From positions 12,645,785-12,709,784 of the forward strand of contig OZ038482.1 in NCBI GenBank assembly GCA_964036315.1: a DNA stretch of 64,000 nt, in the 5' to 3' direction. Of the stretch, positions 20,341-30,839 are shown piece after piece (position 1 is the first letter of the stretch; every line of letters starts with the position of its first letter). Origin of the DNA: Acanthosepion esculentum. Its lineage: Eukaryota > Mollusca > Cephalopoda > Sepiida > Sepiidae. Below the pieces are notes generated by a model. That model saw only the letters and a list, made by a program, of their open reading frames with translations, was not told the origin of the DNA and searched no databases. The translations under genes and the position numbers were made by a program.

Positions 20341-21345
20341 AATAGGAGAGTTCCAGTCAAGGCCACTGATGCCATCAAATATTGTGTCACAGATATTTTG
20401 ATTTTTTTGTTTTTGTTCTTTTAAATAAGCCATCTAATTACAGTATTTTTAGTTTGTCTATCATTGTCACTGAACACAATTCAAGTAACACTCCAGTGAA
20501 CATATTACTGCAATTATTAAAGCTTATATGGATGAATGTATTTCTTTTATTTTACCCTTGCTCTCATTTTTATTGACATTGTTCAAAAATAATGTCTTCT
20601 AAATTCATGGGTTTTCATATAATTAAAAGAATTGTCATGCAATGGAAACTTTCAATTTAGAAAATCAGTTTGTCACTAAAAACAAGATTTATTGATGCAC
20701 AGTCTAAATACAAAATGGCTGTTGCTTCAGAATCCTACCCACAGGTATGTACTACAGTGCACCTTGAGGCAATATTTCCCTTCTGCTGATCGATGGAACT
20801 GCCATAGTGACTTATTGTTCATTCTAATGACTACTTGCTAATTATCATACCATTCTACCCATGGATATGTACCCAAGGTCACATTAACTTCACCCTTGCC
20901 TTGCTGCGGGTACTGTCTATAAAACAACTTCAGTACATTTTGATATGTACTGAAATTTTTAAAACATGAAATTATGCAGCACTTGTTTTGATTAACCACA
21001 TTACTTAAAACGATTACTTCATTACTTATGTAAATGTAAAATTTCTTAGTTGGAAATAATATAAGTGACAGATGGCTATAAAAAGGCATAGTTAATTATG
21101 CCTAATTTGTTTAAATAATGCACTGACTTGTTTTTGTCACATGGCAATATTTGTAAGTAAAATGATACACTAAAATAAGTAACCAAATAATCGTTTTAAG
21201 TTCTTTGAATATTGTTGCCTTTTTAAAATACCTTAGGTATACAAGTTGATATTATGTATGCTGACCCGTGATTTGGAGCCAAGAGATTATTCACTTATTA
21301 AAATTTCACAAATATCCCTTCTGTTGGTCCCAATCCACAGTGGGA
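20341..21345. other. No recognised feature
   Basis: AT-rich sequence with short frames only, and no repeat partner found within the window. Confidence 0.5.
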
Positions 21346-21349
21346 ATTT

Positions 21350-22010
21350 TGATTTATTGTTCCAAGTTGAACAATTTTGGCACAAGGCCAAAGGGAAAGT
21401 GGGGTAGAGCTGGTCAACATTTTCTATCCTAGACCTTGCTAACCAGATTCACGACCCATTCATTCATTACATTTTGATTATTCACAACAAGAACTCATCC
21501 ATCACCATTCACTCCTACATATACCATAATACCACATATTCACAGGGAAACTACAAAAACCCCCATGACATAAAAATTTCATTATATCCACAGTGAGAAT
21601 GAGTGCAAAACACTTTCCCTCACTAATTTATAGACAGAACCACACAAATGCATGCTAGGATTTCTCCCTAGTCAATAAGACAGGCTACTTGTTGGTTTTA
21701 TCTGACTCAGTCCTGATCTGTCTTATCTTGAAGTCAGATTGCTATGTTCATTTATCTGAATTTGATCTTATGTGTCAACCCCAATTCTTAGTTTGTGGAC
21801 CTTTTTCACTGTTAATTTGCCTTGCGTATATTTTTGCTTGTTTTATGTTATTTTTTGCCCTGTTCTTTTCTTTTTCTTCTTGTTTATTGCAAACTGTCAA
21901 TTCTGTTTGTTGCACAGTTCTACCATACATTTAATCATGGCCACTTACTCACCACCTTCCTACCTTATAAATTAACAAATGGTGAACCTGAGGAGCCAAA
22001 TGCCAATGGC
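21350..22010 (+). mobile_element. Repeat family L, longest copy
   Basis: Its 5' part matches 17,685-17,920 and its 3' part matches 30,124-30,505 ('atgcatgct-ggat', 'tgactcagtcc-gatctg', 'ttaatcATGGCCACT' against 'ttaacaATGGCTTCT'). The hydrophobic frames at 21,689-22,049 are not conserved between copies, so I do not call a gene. A retroelement terminal region is plausible but unproven. Confidence 0.6.
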
Positions 22011-22049
22011 AACAGGTTGAATATTTTTTTCATGTCCCACTTTATATAG

Positions 22050-22270
22050 AAAAGGGAAATCTAAACAAAAATATCCTTTACTTTCTTTCAACTTCTTATT
22101 CAAGTTAAGGATCGATTCTTATATATATCCTCCTTATCCTCATAATCTCCACTTCTTACCACCTTCTCTTCCATTCTCATCACATGCCATATTCATTATC
22201 ATTTTGGCATTAACCCTCTATCCCGAGTGACTCTCGAGCCTTGTATTGGGTGAAATTTAGAGAAAAAAAA
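22050..22270 (+). pseudogene. LINE-2 family 3' end
   Basis: Homologous to 4,500-4,715: 'ttcattatcattttggcatt', 'GAGTGACTCTCGAGCC', then 'ttgtattgggtgaaattta' and an A run (22,262-22,269). This is the untranslated 3' end of the LINE whose coding tail is seen at 4.5 and 58.9 kb. It lies in inverted orientation to the copy at 23,190. Confidence 0.7.
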
Positions 22271-22429
22271 GAACTGGTTGAATGGCCTTGATTCAACTTG
22301 AATGTCAAACAGAAAGAGACTGTACAGCACATGTGTAAACAGATACTCTCCCATGAAGTATCTCAATCGACAGGGAGACAAAATTGAGCGAGCTTGTGTA
22401 TTATTTAATTATTGTATTCACAGAAAATA

Positions 22430-23050
22430 TGCATCACGTTTTGTTTGAAACTTGGGTATTCATCCTTAGAAGATATTCAAATAATTAAGAAGTCTTTTAG
22501 AAAAAAAAATCAATGAATTCAGCCCAGATAAAAGTTCTGTACCAATGTTTGAAGCTTGGCTTGGAATCTGTTGAAAGTAATTCACATTCTGAAAGTTCTT
22601 CAGCAAGCAGGACACCTATAAATGTCACAACATGAAGACTGCAATCAAAGGACATTAACAATCAACTTTGTAAGAATTGGATAAAAATTTGGGAAGTCCA
22701 CAGACTGCAATATATGCAATCATTTGATATTTCAACTGCTTATTACTCACATGTCATGCATGAAATTTTAACAAAACATTGCATTGCATCTTTCAAACTC
22801 TCTCCTGTGCAAATGTGGCTCCCAACAACTTGTAGCTTTCCCAAAGTGAAGATTTCCATTAAAAGAAAGAGATTTTTAACTTTGGTCAACTTGAAAAAGA
22901 GATCTTGAAAAGACAACTGATGGTGCACTCTGAAGACAAATTGAAAATTGATTTGGAAAATGAAAAGCACAAGGGAATAAGTATGTCATATCATAAAAGG
23001 AGTACTTTGAAAAGGGATGAAGGCATTATCACTCAAAATAGGTGACTATT
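22430..23050 (+). pseudogene. Internally deleted mariner-like transposase
   Basis: Broken frames show both ends of a mariner transposase with the middle missing. The N-terminal part (~22,560-22,620) reads LGLESVESNSHSESSSASRT, the linker after the first helix-turn-helix in mariner proteins. The C-terminal part (~22,750-22,990) reads HEILTKHCIASFKL, TTCSFPKVKISIKRKRFLTL and, after a frameshift, DLENEKHKG, matching the FFLFPKLK…G+RF region and the W-K tail. The DD34D catalytic core, including the HDNAxxH block, is deleted. At ~600 coding bases this is a non-autonomous derivative. It sits between two LINE-2 3' ends in opposite orientation; I could not find its own terminal repeats. Confidence 0.7.
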
Positions 23051-23187
23051 TTCACTAATATTAAAGGGCTGGATTTGAATACAACAGATTTTTTCATGAC
23101 TGAAGTTCACATTTTCTATTAACCATTCTTATCAGTCATGAGATTATTATGTAGTATAAGTCAACTAATAATCTTTTTGTTACACTG

Positions 23188-23250
23188 TTGTACACCCAAT
23201 ACAAGTCTCAAGAGTCACTTAAGGTAGAGATTTACAGAATGTTGTTTTTT
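23188..23250 (-). pseudogene. LINE-2 family 3' end fragment (inverted)
   Basis: 'CACCCAATACAAGTCTCAAG' and 'agtcacttaaggtagag' are the reverse complement of the tail at 22,205-22,250. Confidence 0.75.
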
Positions 23251-24104
23251 TTTATGGATGTAGGAATTGTAAATTATAATGATATGAAGGTTAGATAACA
23301 GTTGAGCCTAGACTTGTTGTTAAAATTTTAGTTGTAAGGGAAGCACCCTCTCAGGAGTCTGTTCCCTTCTATTGGGTAGAATCTGTTTGAATGGAATTAC
23401 CTTCTTGTCAGTGGAACACAAAGGGATTAAGGATGATTTGGCTCTGTGTACATGGCATGGGGGTCTTAACCATAAATGTCTAACCTGGTTCAACTAAAGA
23501 ATGTAGAATGTATTTTTAGCGATGTATTGTATACGAGTCCCACTTGGGGTCTGGAGTGAACTTGAACCCCAAAAGAGGCTCAAACATTGGTCTTAAAAAG
23601 ATTTTATTGACTAGTTGTTCAATTATTATTAAGTATAAACTGTTACTTATTTTAATAAAATTAGTAAGAACATCACTGACTGTTAATGGACAATTTTAGC
23701 TGCTCAGAATCACTTTTGACTTAGTGGTTAAAGATAGATCTGAGTAAGGAGAGGAGAAAACTGTTGTTATTTCTCTTTTCTTTATTTAAAAAATTTACGT
23801 TTATTTCAAATAGAATCAAAATCAGTTAACAATACCTTTCTTCATTTTTCAGTAAAAGATTTTTCAGTGAAAGAGAAAAGATAGCCTTTTTATTCTAAGT
23901 AAGTTTACATGTAAAATTCCATTAAAAATGACTTGCTCAATTTTGGAGTTGTCTGTTTCAAGCAGACAAAATATATAGTCAGAGAAAAAAAAGAGTTTCA
24001 TGACAATAGGGCACTTTCAAGTGCTTGTTAAAATGATCAAATGCTTATCATGAGTTGCATTTTTAAAAGAAAGTAGTTCAATTCATTTTGAGAGAGTCAT
24101 GGAG
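23251..24104. other. No recognised feature
   Basis: AT-rich, with no frame of interest and no partner in the window. Confidence 0.5.
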
Positions 24105-24215
24105 AGTCATGAATTCATCTCTTCTCCCCACCCGACTATGGGTTAAATAGGAGAGTAGAGCGAGCTCTCTTATCTTAACTGGCAACCATTTAAGAGAAGA
24201 AAGATTTTGAATTCC
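24105..24215 (+). mobile_element. SINE B body fragment
   Basis: 'gaattcatctcttctcccc' and 'gactatgggttaaatagga' match the body of SINE B (compare 59,850-59,890, reversed). The head is missing. 24,216-24,780 is otherwise empty. Confidence 0.65.
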
Positions 24216-24769
24216 AAACTGTGGAGAAGGCAATGGGAAACCACTATCTTTTCCAAGAATGGCAATTCACAGATAAAAAGAAAAATCTGTGGAGAGTCAT
24301 TATCGCCCATGTCTTCTTGAGTATAAATACAACAGCGTATTTCAGTTGACTGTTGTCAACACCACCAACGACATACTTGCTTTCAGGGGAATCATGATTA
24401 AAGAGCTGAACAAGGTCATTTGAAATAATGTCTTCTTAACGTCGAATCATAAAACAACGGAGTGACATCTTGGAGTAATAATTTACAAATATTTATATTT
24501 CTTTCTTGAAATATGCATCAATTTCCCTCAGCATTTGGAATGGGGATGTCAATATATAAGGGATCTCTGCGACAGAAATAAATTTTTGCACAGTTTTACT
24601 GTTTTTGTTTTGACAACTGGGGCCATTATATCAAAGATGAAGGCCCAGCACAAAGACATCTGCAGTGTATATGGCTTTTCAGGCACACATATACTACATA
24701 CATAAATTTTAGTGCAAATGTACATGTATGCAAATATGAACAAAGCTGTTATATCTTATATCCCTATTA

Positions 24770-24771
<2 letters not shown>

Positions 24772-24825
<54 letters not shown>
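24772..24825. repeat. (GT)n/(TA)n microsatellite
   Basis: Precedes the fold-back families Q and P. Confidence 0.95.
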
Positions 24826-24829
<4 letters not shown>

Positions 24830-25020
24830 GAAATATAGTCTTAAGGTGTGCTATATTCATGGGATAAAGTACTCAATATCAGAGATAGAGCGTGTGTAAA
24901 TATAAAAGTGAACATAGAAGTCAACACTTAGATGTGACAGTCTATTTCATGTTAGATGGCCTAACGATTGCATCTAGCATGAAACAGACTGTCACCTCTA
25001 AGTGTTGACTTCTATGTTCA

Positions 25021-25062
<42 letters not shown>
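24826..25062. repeat. Fold-back families Q (arm) and P (both arms) plus TA tract
   Basis: 24,834-24,900 is one arm of family Q ('cttaaggtgtgctatattc', 'ctcaatatcagagatagag'). 24,902-25,027 is a complete family P palindrome with ~55 bp arms ('gtgaacatagaagtcaacac' and complement). A TA run follows. The same Q-P order occurs at 60,229-60,370, so Q and P form one longer repeat. Confidence 0.88.
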
Positions 25063-25074
<12 letters not shown>

Positions 25075-25189
25075 GTGTGTGTGTGTGCAAATATATAGAA
25101 AAATAGGAAAGAATACATTAGGTTAATAATCCAAAATTCTTTAGTATTTTTGCTTTTAAAAAACAGTATAATGTTTTAGAAAACATATA

Positions 25190-25196
25190 TATAAAT

Positions 25197-25238
<42 letters not shown>

Positions 25239-25395
25239 TATATAATAATATATATATAAATTATATAATAATATATATATATATATAAATATATAAATTA
25301 TATAATAATATATATATAAATTATATAAATTATATAATAATATATATATAAATTATATAATAATATATATATATATATAAATATATAAATTATAT

Positions 25396-25429
<34 letters not shown>

Positions 25430-25434
25430 TATAT

Positions 25435-25472
<38 letters not shown>

Positions 25473-25533
25473 TATATAATATATATATATATATATAAAT
25501 TATATAATATATATATATATATATAAATTATAT

Positions 25534-25577
<44 letters not shown>

Positions 25578-25582
25578 TATAT

Positions 25583-25616
<34 letters not shown>

Positions 25617-25664
25617 TATATAATAATATATATATATATATATACACACAGTCTTTCTGTAGAT

Positions 25665-25710
<46 letters not shown>
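25190..25710. repeat. TA-rich higher-order array
   Basis: About 500 bases in which TA runs of varied length alternate with the interruption AAATTATATAATA, repeated more than ten times. A short non-TA piece (CACACAGTCTTTCTGTAGATG) near 25,645 separates the last run. All open frames are YI translations. Confidence 0.95.
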
Positions 25711-25714
<4 letters not shown>

Positions 25715-26019
25715 GTAAAACAAAAACGGACAACTTGCCAAATCCTAAAACTGTTATCCAGATACAGTCTCATATAAAACTGACAAAACTGAAAAAAGAA
25801 CGAGAAAAAAGGCCTAAAAGCAAACTCAGTAAAGTAAATTGCTTCAAGCCTAGATTGCCTAGACCAAGCAAAAAACACTTACCAATGTTAAATCCTATGA
25901 AAGCATGTCATAACTCTATACTTTACTATACTTTATTATATATATATATATATCTGTATCCTTGGAAACTAAAAATGATGAATTGCATGTGCGTTTAAAA
26001 CTCAGTAAATTTAAAAATA
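25711..26019. other. No recognised feature
   Basis: An 87-codon forward frame at 25,735-25,998 is lysine-rich and ends in TA sequence. No domain seen. Confidence 0.5.
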
Positions 26020-26185
26020 AGTTATTCCAAAATTCGCTTGAAGATGAAACAGAACTAATGCTTTTAATTTAATCACATAATTAAATTTGAAGTTTTTAGC
26101 TTCGGTTTTTGAAACATGTTCATTCCTGTGTAGTGAAGAAACCATATTTTAAATAAGTTCATTTATAATATATATATCTTATAAA
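26020..26185 (+). repeat. Repeat family I, copy 2
   Basis: Matches 1,697-1,855 (AAAATTCGCTTGAAGATGAA, GAACTAATG, TGAAACATGTTCAT, TGTGTAGTGAA). It contains CTTGAAGATG and GAAACATG, again resembling a worn hammerhead core. A TA run ends it. Confidence 0.75.
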
Positions 26186-26287
26186 TTTTACTAATTTATA
26201 TTTATGCGCTTTAGATTTGCATTGAGAACTGTTTTGTAAAAATAAAAATAATTAATAAGAACAGATTATATATCTTACTGTTTCTCT

Positions 26288-26772
26288 TTCTCTTTATTAT
26301 ATAGTGGCTGGCCGCTGATATCCAAGGATGCCCATCTTCTAGGGTGGCTAGCTAATCCCCATTGCAGACGCCTGCTCAGGTACATTTTCTGTTTATTCAA
26401 CACCCACAGAGCCCACCTGTGGTTTATACTGCAACTATGCTGAGCGGACCTTAGTTGCAGTTTCTGCGAGAGAGTGTGTCATTTAGCGTGATCAACAGTC
26501 TGAACAGCACGCTCAAACACTCGGTGACAATGACTTATAATTTTATGCTAGCACAACCACTGACAGCTCCCCAAGGGTACTGTCTACACAATTTAACTCA
26601 CGAGGCTTGGGTCAACCCGTGGTATGGTTTTCAGGCACTTTCCAAAGGTGCCACATGCTGTGATCACCTCCTCCAGATTGATAACATCAAGAAGTTACCT
26701 TCCTGACAAATCAAACCTAGTGAGATTCAAACCTGGGGCTCATGGTCAGAAAGTGAATGTTCTAACCACTCA

Positions 26773-26785
<13 letters not shown>
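26288..26785 (-). mobile_element. SINE C, full length, reverse strand
   Basis: Full-length homologue of 17,122-17,597. The head at the right end is the complement of TGCCTGAGTGGTTAGAAC (A box) and 'aggtttgaatctcac' (B box), and the TA-rich tail is at the left. More diverged than the 17.1 kb copy. The head abuts the TA tract at 26,776-26,821. Frames at 26,455-26,848 are shadows of the SINE. Confidence 0.88.

Positions 26786-26821
<36 letters not shown>
26776..26821. repeat. (TA)n microsatellite
   Basis: TA run. 26,822-26,980 is AT-rich and empty. Confidence 0.95.
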
Positions 26822-26825
<4 letters not shown>

Positions 26826-26976
26826 AACAAATAAAATATAATGTTTAGGCTTATCCCTTTTTGTCTTATTTCTTTACTGTTAATGGCCTATTTCTTAATA
26901 TTGAGCAATTCACTTATAAAGACGGCTTTAAAAGCATTATCCTTCAGATAACAGTTTCTTTTGACAAAATACAATA

Positions 26977-26982
<6 letters not shown>

Positions 26983-27010
<28 letters not shown>

Positions 27011-27100
27011 CTTGAGGCAATTGGATGTCTAGCCACACTAATGAGCTGTGATACAGCAAAACAGTCTGTTTGTGGATGACAATATATACGCCCCCCCCCC
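26983..27100 (+). mobile_element. SINE D 3' fragment between TA tract and C run
   Basis: 'GGATGTCTAGCCACACTAAT', 'gctgtgatacagcaaaacag' and an ATATATA tail, with a TA run upstream and a run of ten C at 27,091-27,100. Confidence 0.8.
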
Positions 27101-27109
27101 AATTTCAGT

Positions 27110-27355
27110 TTGAGCACCCTTGGGAGAAAGTATGAATTTGTAAACAATGATTACTATTGCTAATACTGCAAAGTCCTTCCCTGAATTAAGCCCTCTTGGT
27201 CATTGGTGTCTTTAATCAAAGAATAAGTATGAAAAAATTAGCCTTCCTCTCAACCTGGTCTGATGCCAAATCAGTTGGGTTTTGATCCGGGTTTGAGGCA
27301 ATCAAATGTCTAGTCACACTGATGAACTGTGATACGGCAAAACAGTCTGTGAATG

Positions 27356-27393
<38 letters not shown>
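27110..27393 (+). mobile_element. SINE D with TA tail
   Basis: 'gagcacccttgggagaaag', a B-box-like 'gggttttgatccggg', 'aatgtctagtcacactgatg', 'gatacggcaaaacagtctg', ending in the TA run at 27,358-27,393. Lies in tandem with the preceding fragment. Confidence 0.8.
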
Positions 27394-27396
<3 letters not shown>

Positions 27397-27534
27397 AGAG
27401 AGATGTAAAGAGAGGCAAGATAGTCATGACAGTGTTGTGTTTTCAAGTTTTCATTTGCATATTCTTTTTTTTCATCTATCACATGCTAACTGATGAGAAA
27501 TTTTGTACAGAGCAGAGAGATATGGATTTATGCT

Positions 27535-27682
27535 TTTCTCAAGAGGAATTTACTAAGCATAGCTTAGATCTGGCACATGGCCAAAAGTATGGAGCACTCA
27601 ATGAGGATTGAACTCCCTACCCAGTCTTAGTTAATCTTGCAAGACAAGCTTGCAAATCATTACACCACGTTGAAGTGCCCCA
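27535..27682 (-). mobile_element. SINE A, reverse strand
   Basis: Complement of 'ggtgtaatgatttgcaagc' (A box) and 'gagttcaatcc' (B box), followed by complement of 'ccatacttttggccatgtgcc' (broken) and 'ctaagct'. 5' head to the right. Confidence 0.8.
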
Positions 27683-27719
27683 AGAGCATTAGTGTCGAAT
27701 GAACATAAACGAAATGATT

Positions 27720-28060
27720 AGAGTGGTGGAAACCTGTGCAGAACCAGCCATACTTTTCAGGAGAACTGAAAACAGGTGCACAGTGTGCTATGATGTTTCC
27801 AAATAGTTCTCCTCAGGTTTCAGAGTTGTCCTTCTCCTAGACTGGTTGCCAATCAAAGCTGGCCCAGTTTGTCCTGCTATTTAACCCATAGCCAGGGGCA
27901 AGAAGAGATGGATTCATACCTTTCACAAAAGTATTTGTGCATGTAGAATATAGTTGGAGGAATAGACAGTACTTTACTGTATTGGAAGTTGAGTCTGCTC
28001 TGAATAACAGTCTAGGCCAATTGGTGAGTGATTTATATAACGGACTGGGATGTTCCATTC
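27720..28060 (-). mobile_element. SINE B, long copy
   Basis: Forward reading: 'ggttgccaatcaaagctgg', 'gtcctgctatttaacccat', 'gaagagatggattcatacc', 'aaaagtatttgtgcatgta'. Matches 12,180-12,400 including the far 3' part ('acagtgtgctatga', 'ctcctcaggtttc'). Confidence 0.75.
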
Positions 28061-28109
28061 TGCTACTTGGGCAAGCCTATTCTCTAGGTCCTGGATGGCT
28101 GCTGACTTT

Positions 28110-28365
28110 GTTGTGAATACTATGCTCAATGAATATCCATCATTATGCCATGAATACTGGGTTATGTATTGAGTTACGCGGCCATTTATTTTTGTCTGCC
28201 AACTGGATGCTAGTTGGGAATTTAATTGAGAGGCTAAGTATTATATTTTTGATTCTTCAGTGCAAAAGTGAATGCAATGAACTTGACAGGAATTTGAACC
28301 AGGCTTGCTGATTTCTCCTTCTGACCTGTAAACCATTACACCACCTGCACATCCCATGTGTTTAT
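28110..28365 (-). mobile_element. SINE B-like with clear tRNA head
   Basis: The right end is the complement of GCAGGTGGTGTAATGG (A box) and 'cctggttcaaattcctg' (B box), then 'aagttcattgcattcactt'. The body diverges from other copies. 28,366-28,780 is AT-rich and empty. Confidence 0.75.
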
Positions 28366-28784
28366 GTGCACAGTTGTTGTGCATAACTTTTTTTTTGTTA
28401 TGGTCTGAGAGCTATCACCTACAAGAGGAGTAAAAGAAAGAACTGTTAGAAGAGATGTACTGAGAATATTAAAGCCAGTTTCTCTTCCACCATCATAGAA
28501 GAGGTCACCACTTCAGCAGGAGAGAGACGAACTCACTCTAAATTGCAGGCCACAAATCAGCCCTGATTCCATTAATAATTCTTTCATATCATGTCAAGAA
28601 TTACATTTTCATACATTACAATTCACCCTGAATAATCGAAAGAGTAAACTTGCATGTGCTATCTCTATGTATTTAAAGGGAACAAAAGAAGTAATGATTT
28701 AAATTCATTTGGCATGGGAATAAAGCTTCTTAAATCTAAAATCAGGTCAATAATAAATGTAGATTAATATTATTGAACTGACTG

Positions 28785-29193
28785 CAGTGATTCTCGAGCT
28801 TTTTTCAGCCCATGGATTATTTTTTTCTTCAAAAAATTCAAATGGACCACTCCTACTTTTACTTTTAGGCTATTCAATTTTCATACTAAAATACTCAATG
28901 AAAAGAAAGTCTATTTACACTTTAAAATTTATTTTAGTAAACAAATACTGTATAGAACATAAATTTTTTATATGAATAAAAAATTTATATCACTTATAGT
29001 ATATATAACATTTATATATATATATAATATAAAAGGCTCAAATACTAATATTCCATGGTTATAATTTATTACATTGGAATTGTAATCACGATCCAATACA
29101 TGAATTGGAATATTAGTGTTTGAGCCTTTTATATTATATTCTTACTCTGTCCTGGACATTGAGTTCTACCTGGATTCTATCCTCTTAGGAATT

Positions 29194-29224
<31 letters not shown>

Positions 29225-29507
29225 TGACCACTAATATTATCAATATATATATATTAAATATCTATATGATAAAAAATTAAATAAATAAAGCACTGCTTAA
29301 TACCTACGTAATTTCAAAATTTTCAATTATAATGGACATGTGTGTAAATAAACAAAATATTATTTTTTAATTCTTCAAACTTTGAATAATTTATATACAT
29401 TTTTATGAAATAGCTACAATTTTTTTATGGCTACGAATTCTCTGTGGACCACTAGAAATGCTATGTGGACCACTGGTGGTCCACCTGGACCATGTTGAGA
29501 ATCACTG
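28785..29507. mobile_element. hAT-like non-autonomous element with internal palindrome
   Basis: Ends CAGTGATTCTC (28,785) and GAGAATCACTG (29,497-29,507) are perfect 11 bp inverted termini of the hAT type. Sub-terminal 'ggaccact' motifs recur near both ends. No transposase frame. I could not find a clean 8 bp target duplication. Family M (29,030-29,215) lies inside it. Confidence 0.7.
29030..29215. repeat. Palindromic repeat family M, plus TA tract
   Basis: Arms 'GGCTCAAATACTAATATTCC' and 'ggaatattagtgtttgagcc' (29,034-29,055 and 29,105-29,127), with the inner arm ATTACATTGGAATTGTAATC. Downstream 'ctgtcctggacattgag' is shared with 58,105. TA run at 29,190-29,217. Confidence 0.88.
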
Positions 29508-29509
29508 GA

Positions 29510-29952
29510 TTAAAGAATAATAATTCCTGACAAGTCGTTAACTGGAAAAGGTTATTTGGTTCATGACACAAAAGCTTTGAATATGAATAAAAGAAATTGC
29601 TTATGTTTTATGGAAAGTGGTTTTAGAATGATCCACTGGCAGAAATATGATCATCTCTAATTTCAGTTCTAATGGCAATTATCTAAATTTCAATAGCAAA
29701 TTCAAATACTTGTTGCATCATAAAAGACAAGAAGGAACATTATCAAACAAGTTTTATTATTTTTCTGTAAATACAAAGGGACATAAATGTATACATAAAA
29801 TAGGACATGAAGAAATTCACACATACACCCCCCCCCTATATAGACGGGATTATGTATGTGTTGGCACTTCTGCTTAGGATCAGCATAATATCTGTGCTCT
29901 CTGCCTTGGATCTTTGCCTTGTGTTAGTCTAGTATCTGTGCTCTCTCTCTAT
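29510..29952. other. No recognised feature
   Basis: The 76-codon frame at 29,647 has no motif. C run near 29,828. Confidence 0.5.
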
Positions 29953-29954
29953 TT

Positions 29955-30838
29955 TCTTTTTTAATCATTTCACCCCAAGTAAGGTGATAAGGCCACTAAG
30001 CTGCAAGGTGTTAAGAATCTGAGGAAATGATATTGAGCAGAAAGGGCAATAAAAGAACAGTGTCCAAGGAGACAGAAGATGATGACTGAAGTTGCATTCA
30101 AATTTTTGAAGATCATAGTTGACAGTGTTGATTTCCCAATGGCGGGGGGGGGGGGTGCTTGCAAAAGTTTTCCTCCTCCCCCTCTTATAGTCAGAAGAAC
30201 ACAGAATGCATGCTGGGATATTTTTCTAAGCCAATAAAATGGGATAGCTTGCATGACTCAGTCCAGATCTGCCTTAACTAGTAGATAGACTAACTGTGTT
30301 CGCTTGACCGACCTTGCTTTTGTGTACAAACACCAACTCCTTTTTTTGCCTTCTTATCAATTTTGATTTGCTTTAACCGTATTGTTTGCTGGCTTGCATG
30401 ATTATTGCGGTTTCATGTTTTTGACCTTTTTTATTTTCATTTCAAAATTTATTAATTCTGATCATGTTATTTATCTTACACTTTAACAATGGCTTCTAAC
30501 TCATCAGACAAGAAAGCCAGAAGTTGGAAGAGAGTTCCGCAGGTGAGAAGTGCAAGAAAAGAAACTATTAGAATAGAACTTATGGCTAAATTTAGCAATT
30601 TCTACAATAAAATGATGAGACCTAGCTGCCAATTTAGTACGATGCTTAAATTTATGAAGTCGAATACCAAATAGGAAAGCTCATCAGAACAATTGCCATG
30701 AAAATAGTTATAGAAACGACATAGGAAAGTCATGTTATGGTGATGAGGAAGTGACTGAAGTGAGATGCCAGATCAAGATAGATAACATTGCAGCTTCTTC
30801 ATTGAATTTTGTCAAACTTAGTTAATTTTACCATGTTG
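29955..30838 (-). pseudogene. LINE-1(local) 3' part, interrupted by repeat L
   Basis: Reverse strand. 29,955-30,122 is the LINE 3' UTR ('atcatttcaccccaagtaag'). 30,508-30,838 is coding remnant complementary to the region that reads NGLxx…CLFYxYFHGN…LQSLSH in other copies ('gaacaattgccatgaaaatag', 'ccagatcaagatagataac'). The two parts are separated by ~385 bases of family L. Confidence 0.75.
30124..30505 (+). mobile_element. Repeat family L inserted in a LINE
   Basis: Starts TGTTGATTTCCCAATGG, has a run of 11 G near 30,143, and ends near 'ttaacaatggcttctaact'. Homologous to 21,560-21,960. Its position inside a LINE copy gives both boundaries approximately and fits a solo LTR-like insertion. 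Confidence 0.6.
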
Positions 30839-30839
30839 T

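Noticed and set aside
21689..22049. Membrane protein from hydrophobic frames
   Set aside because: T-rich composition gives F/L/C-rich frames. Not conserved in the second copy of repeat L.
22205..23232. ~40 bp terminal inverted repeats of a mariner
   Set aside because: The same sequences are the 3' ends of LINE-2 copies seen at 4.5 and 58.6 kb, so they are not mariner termini.
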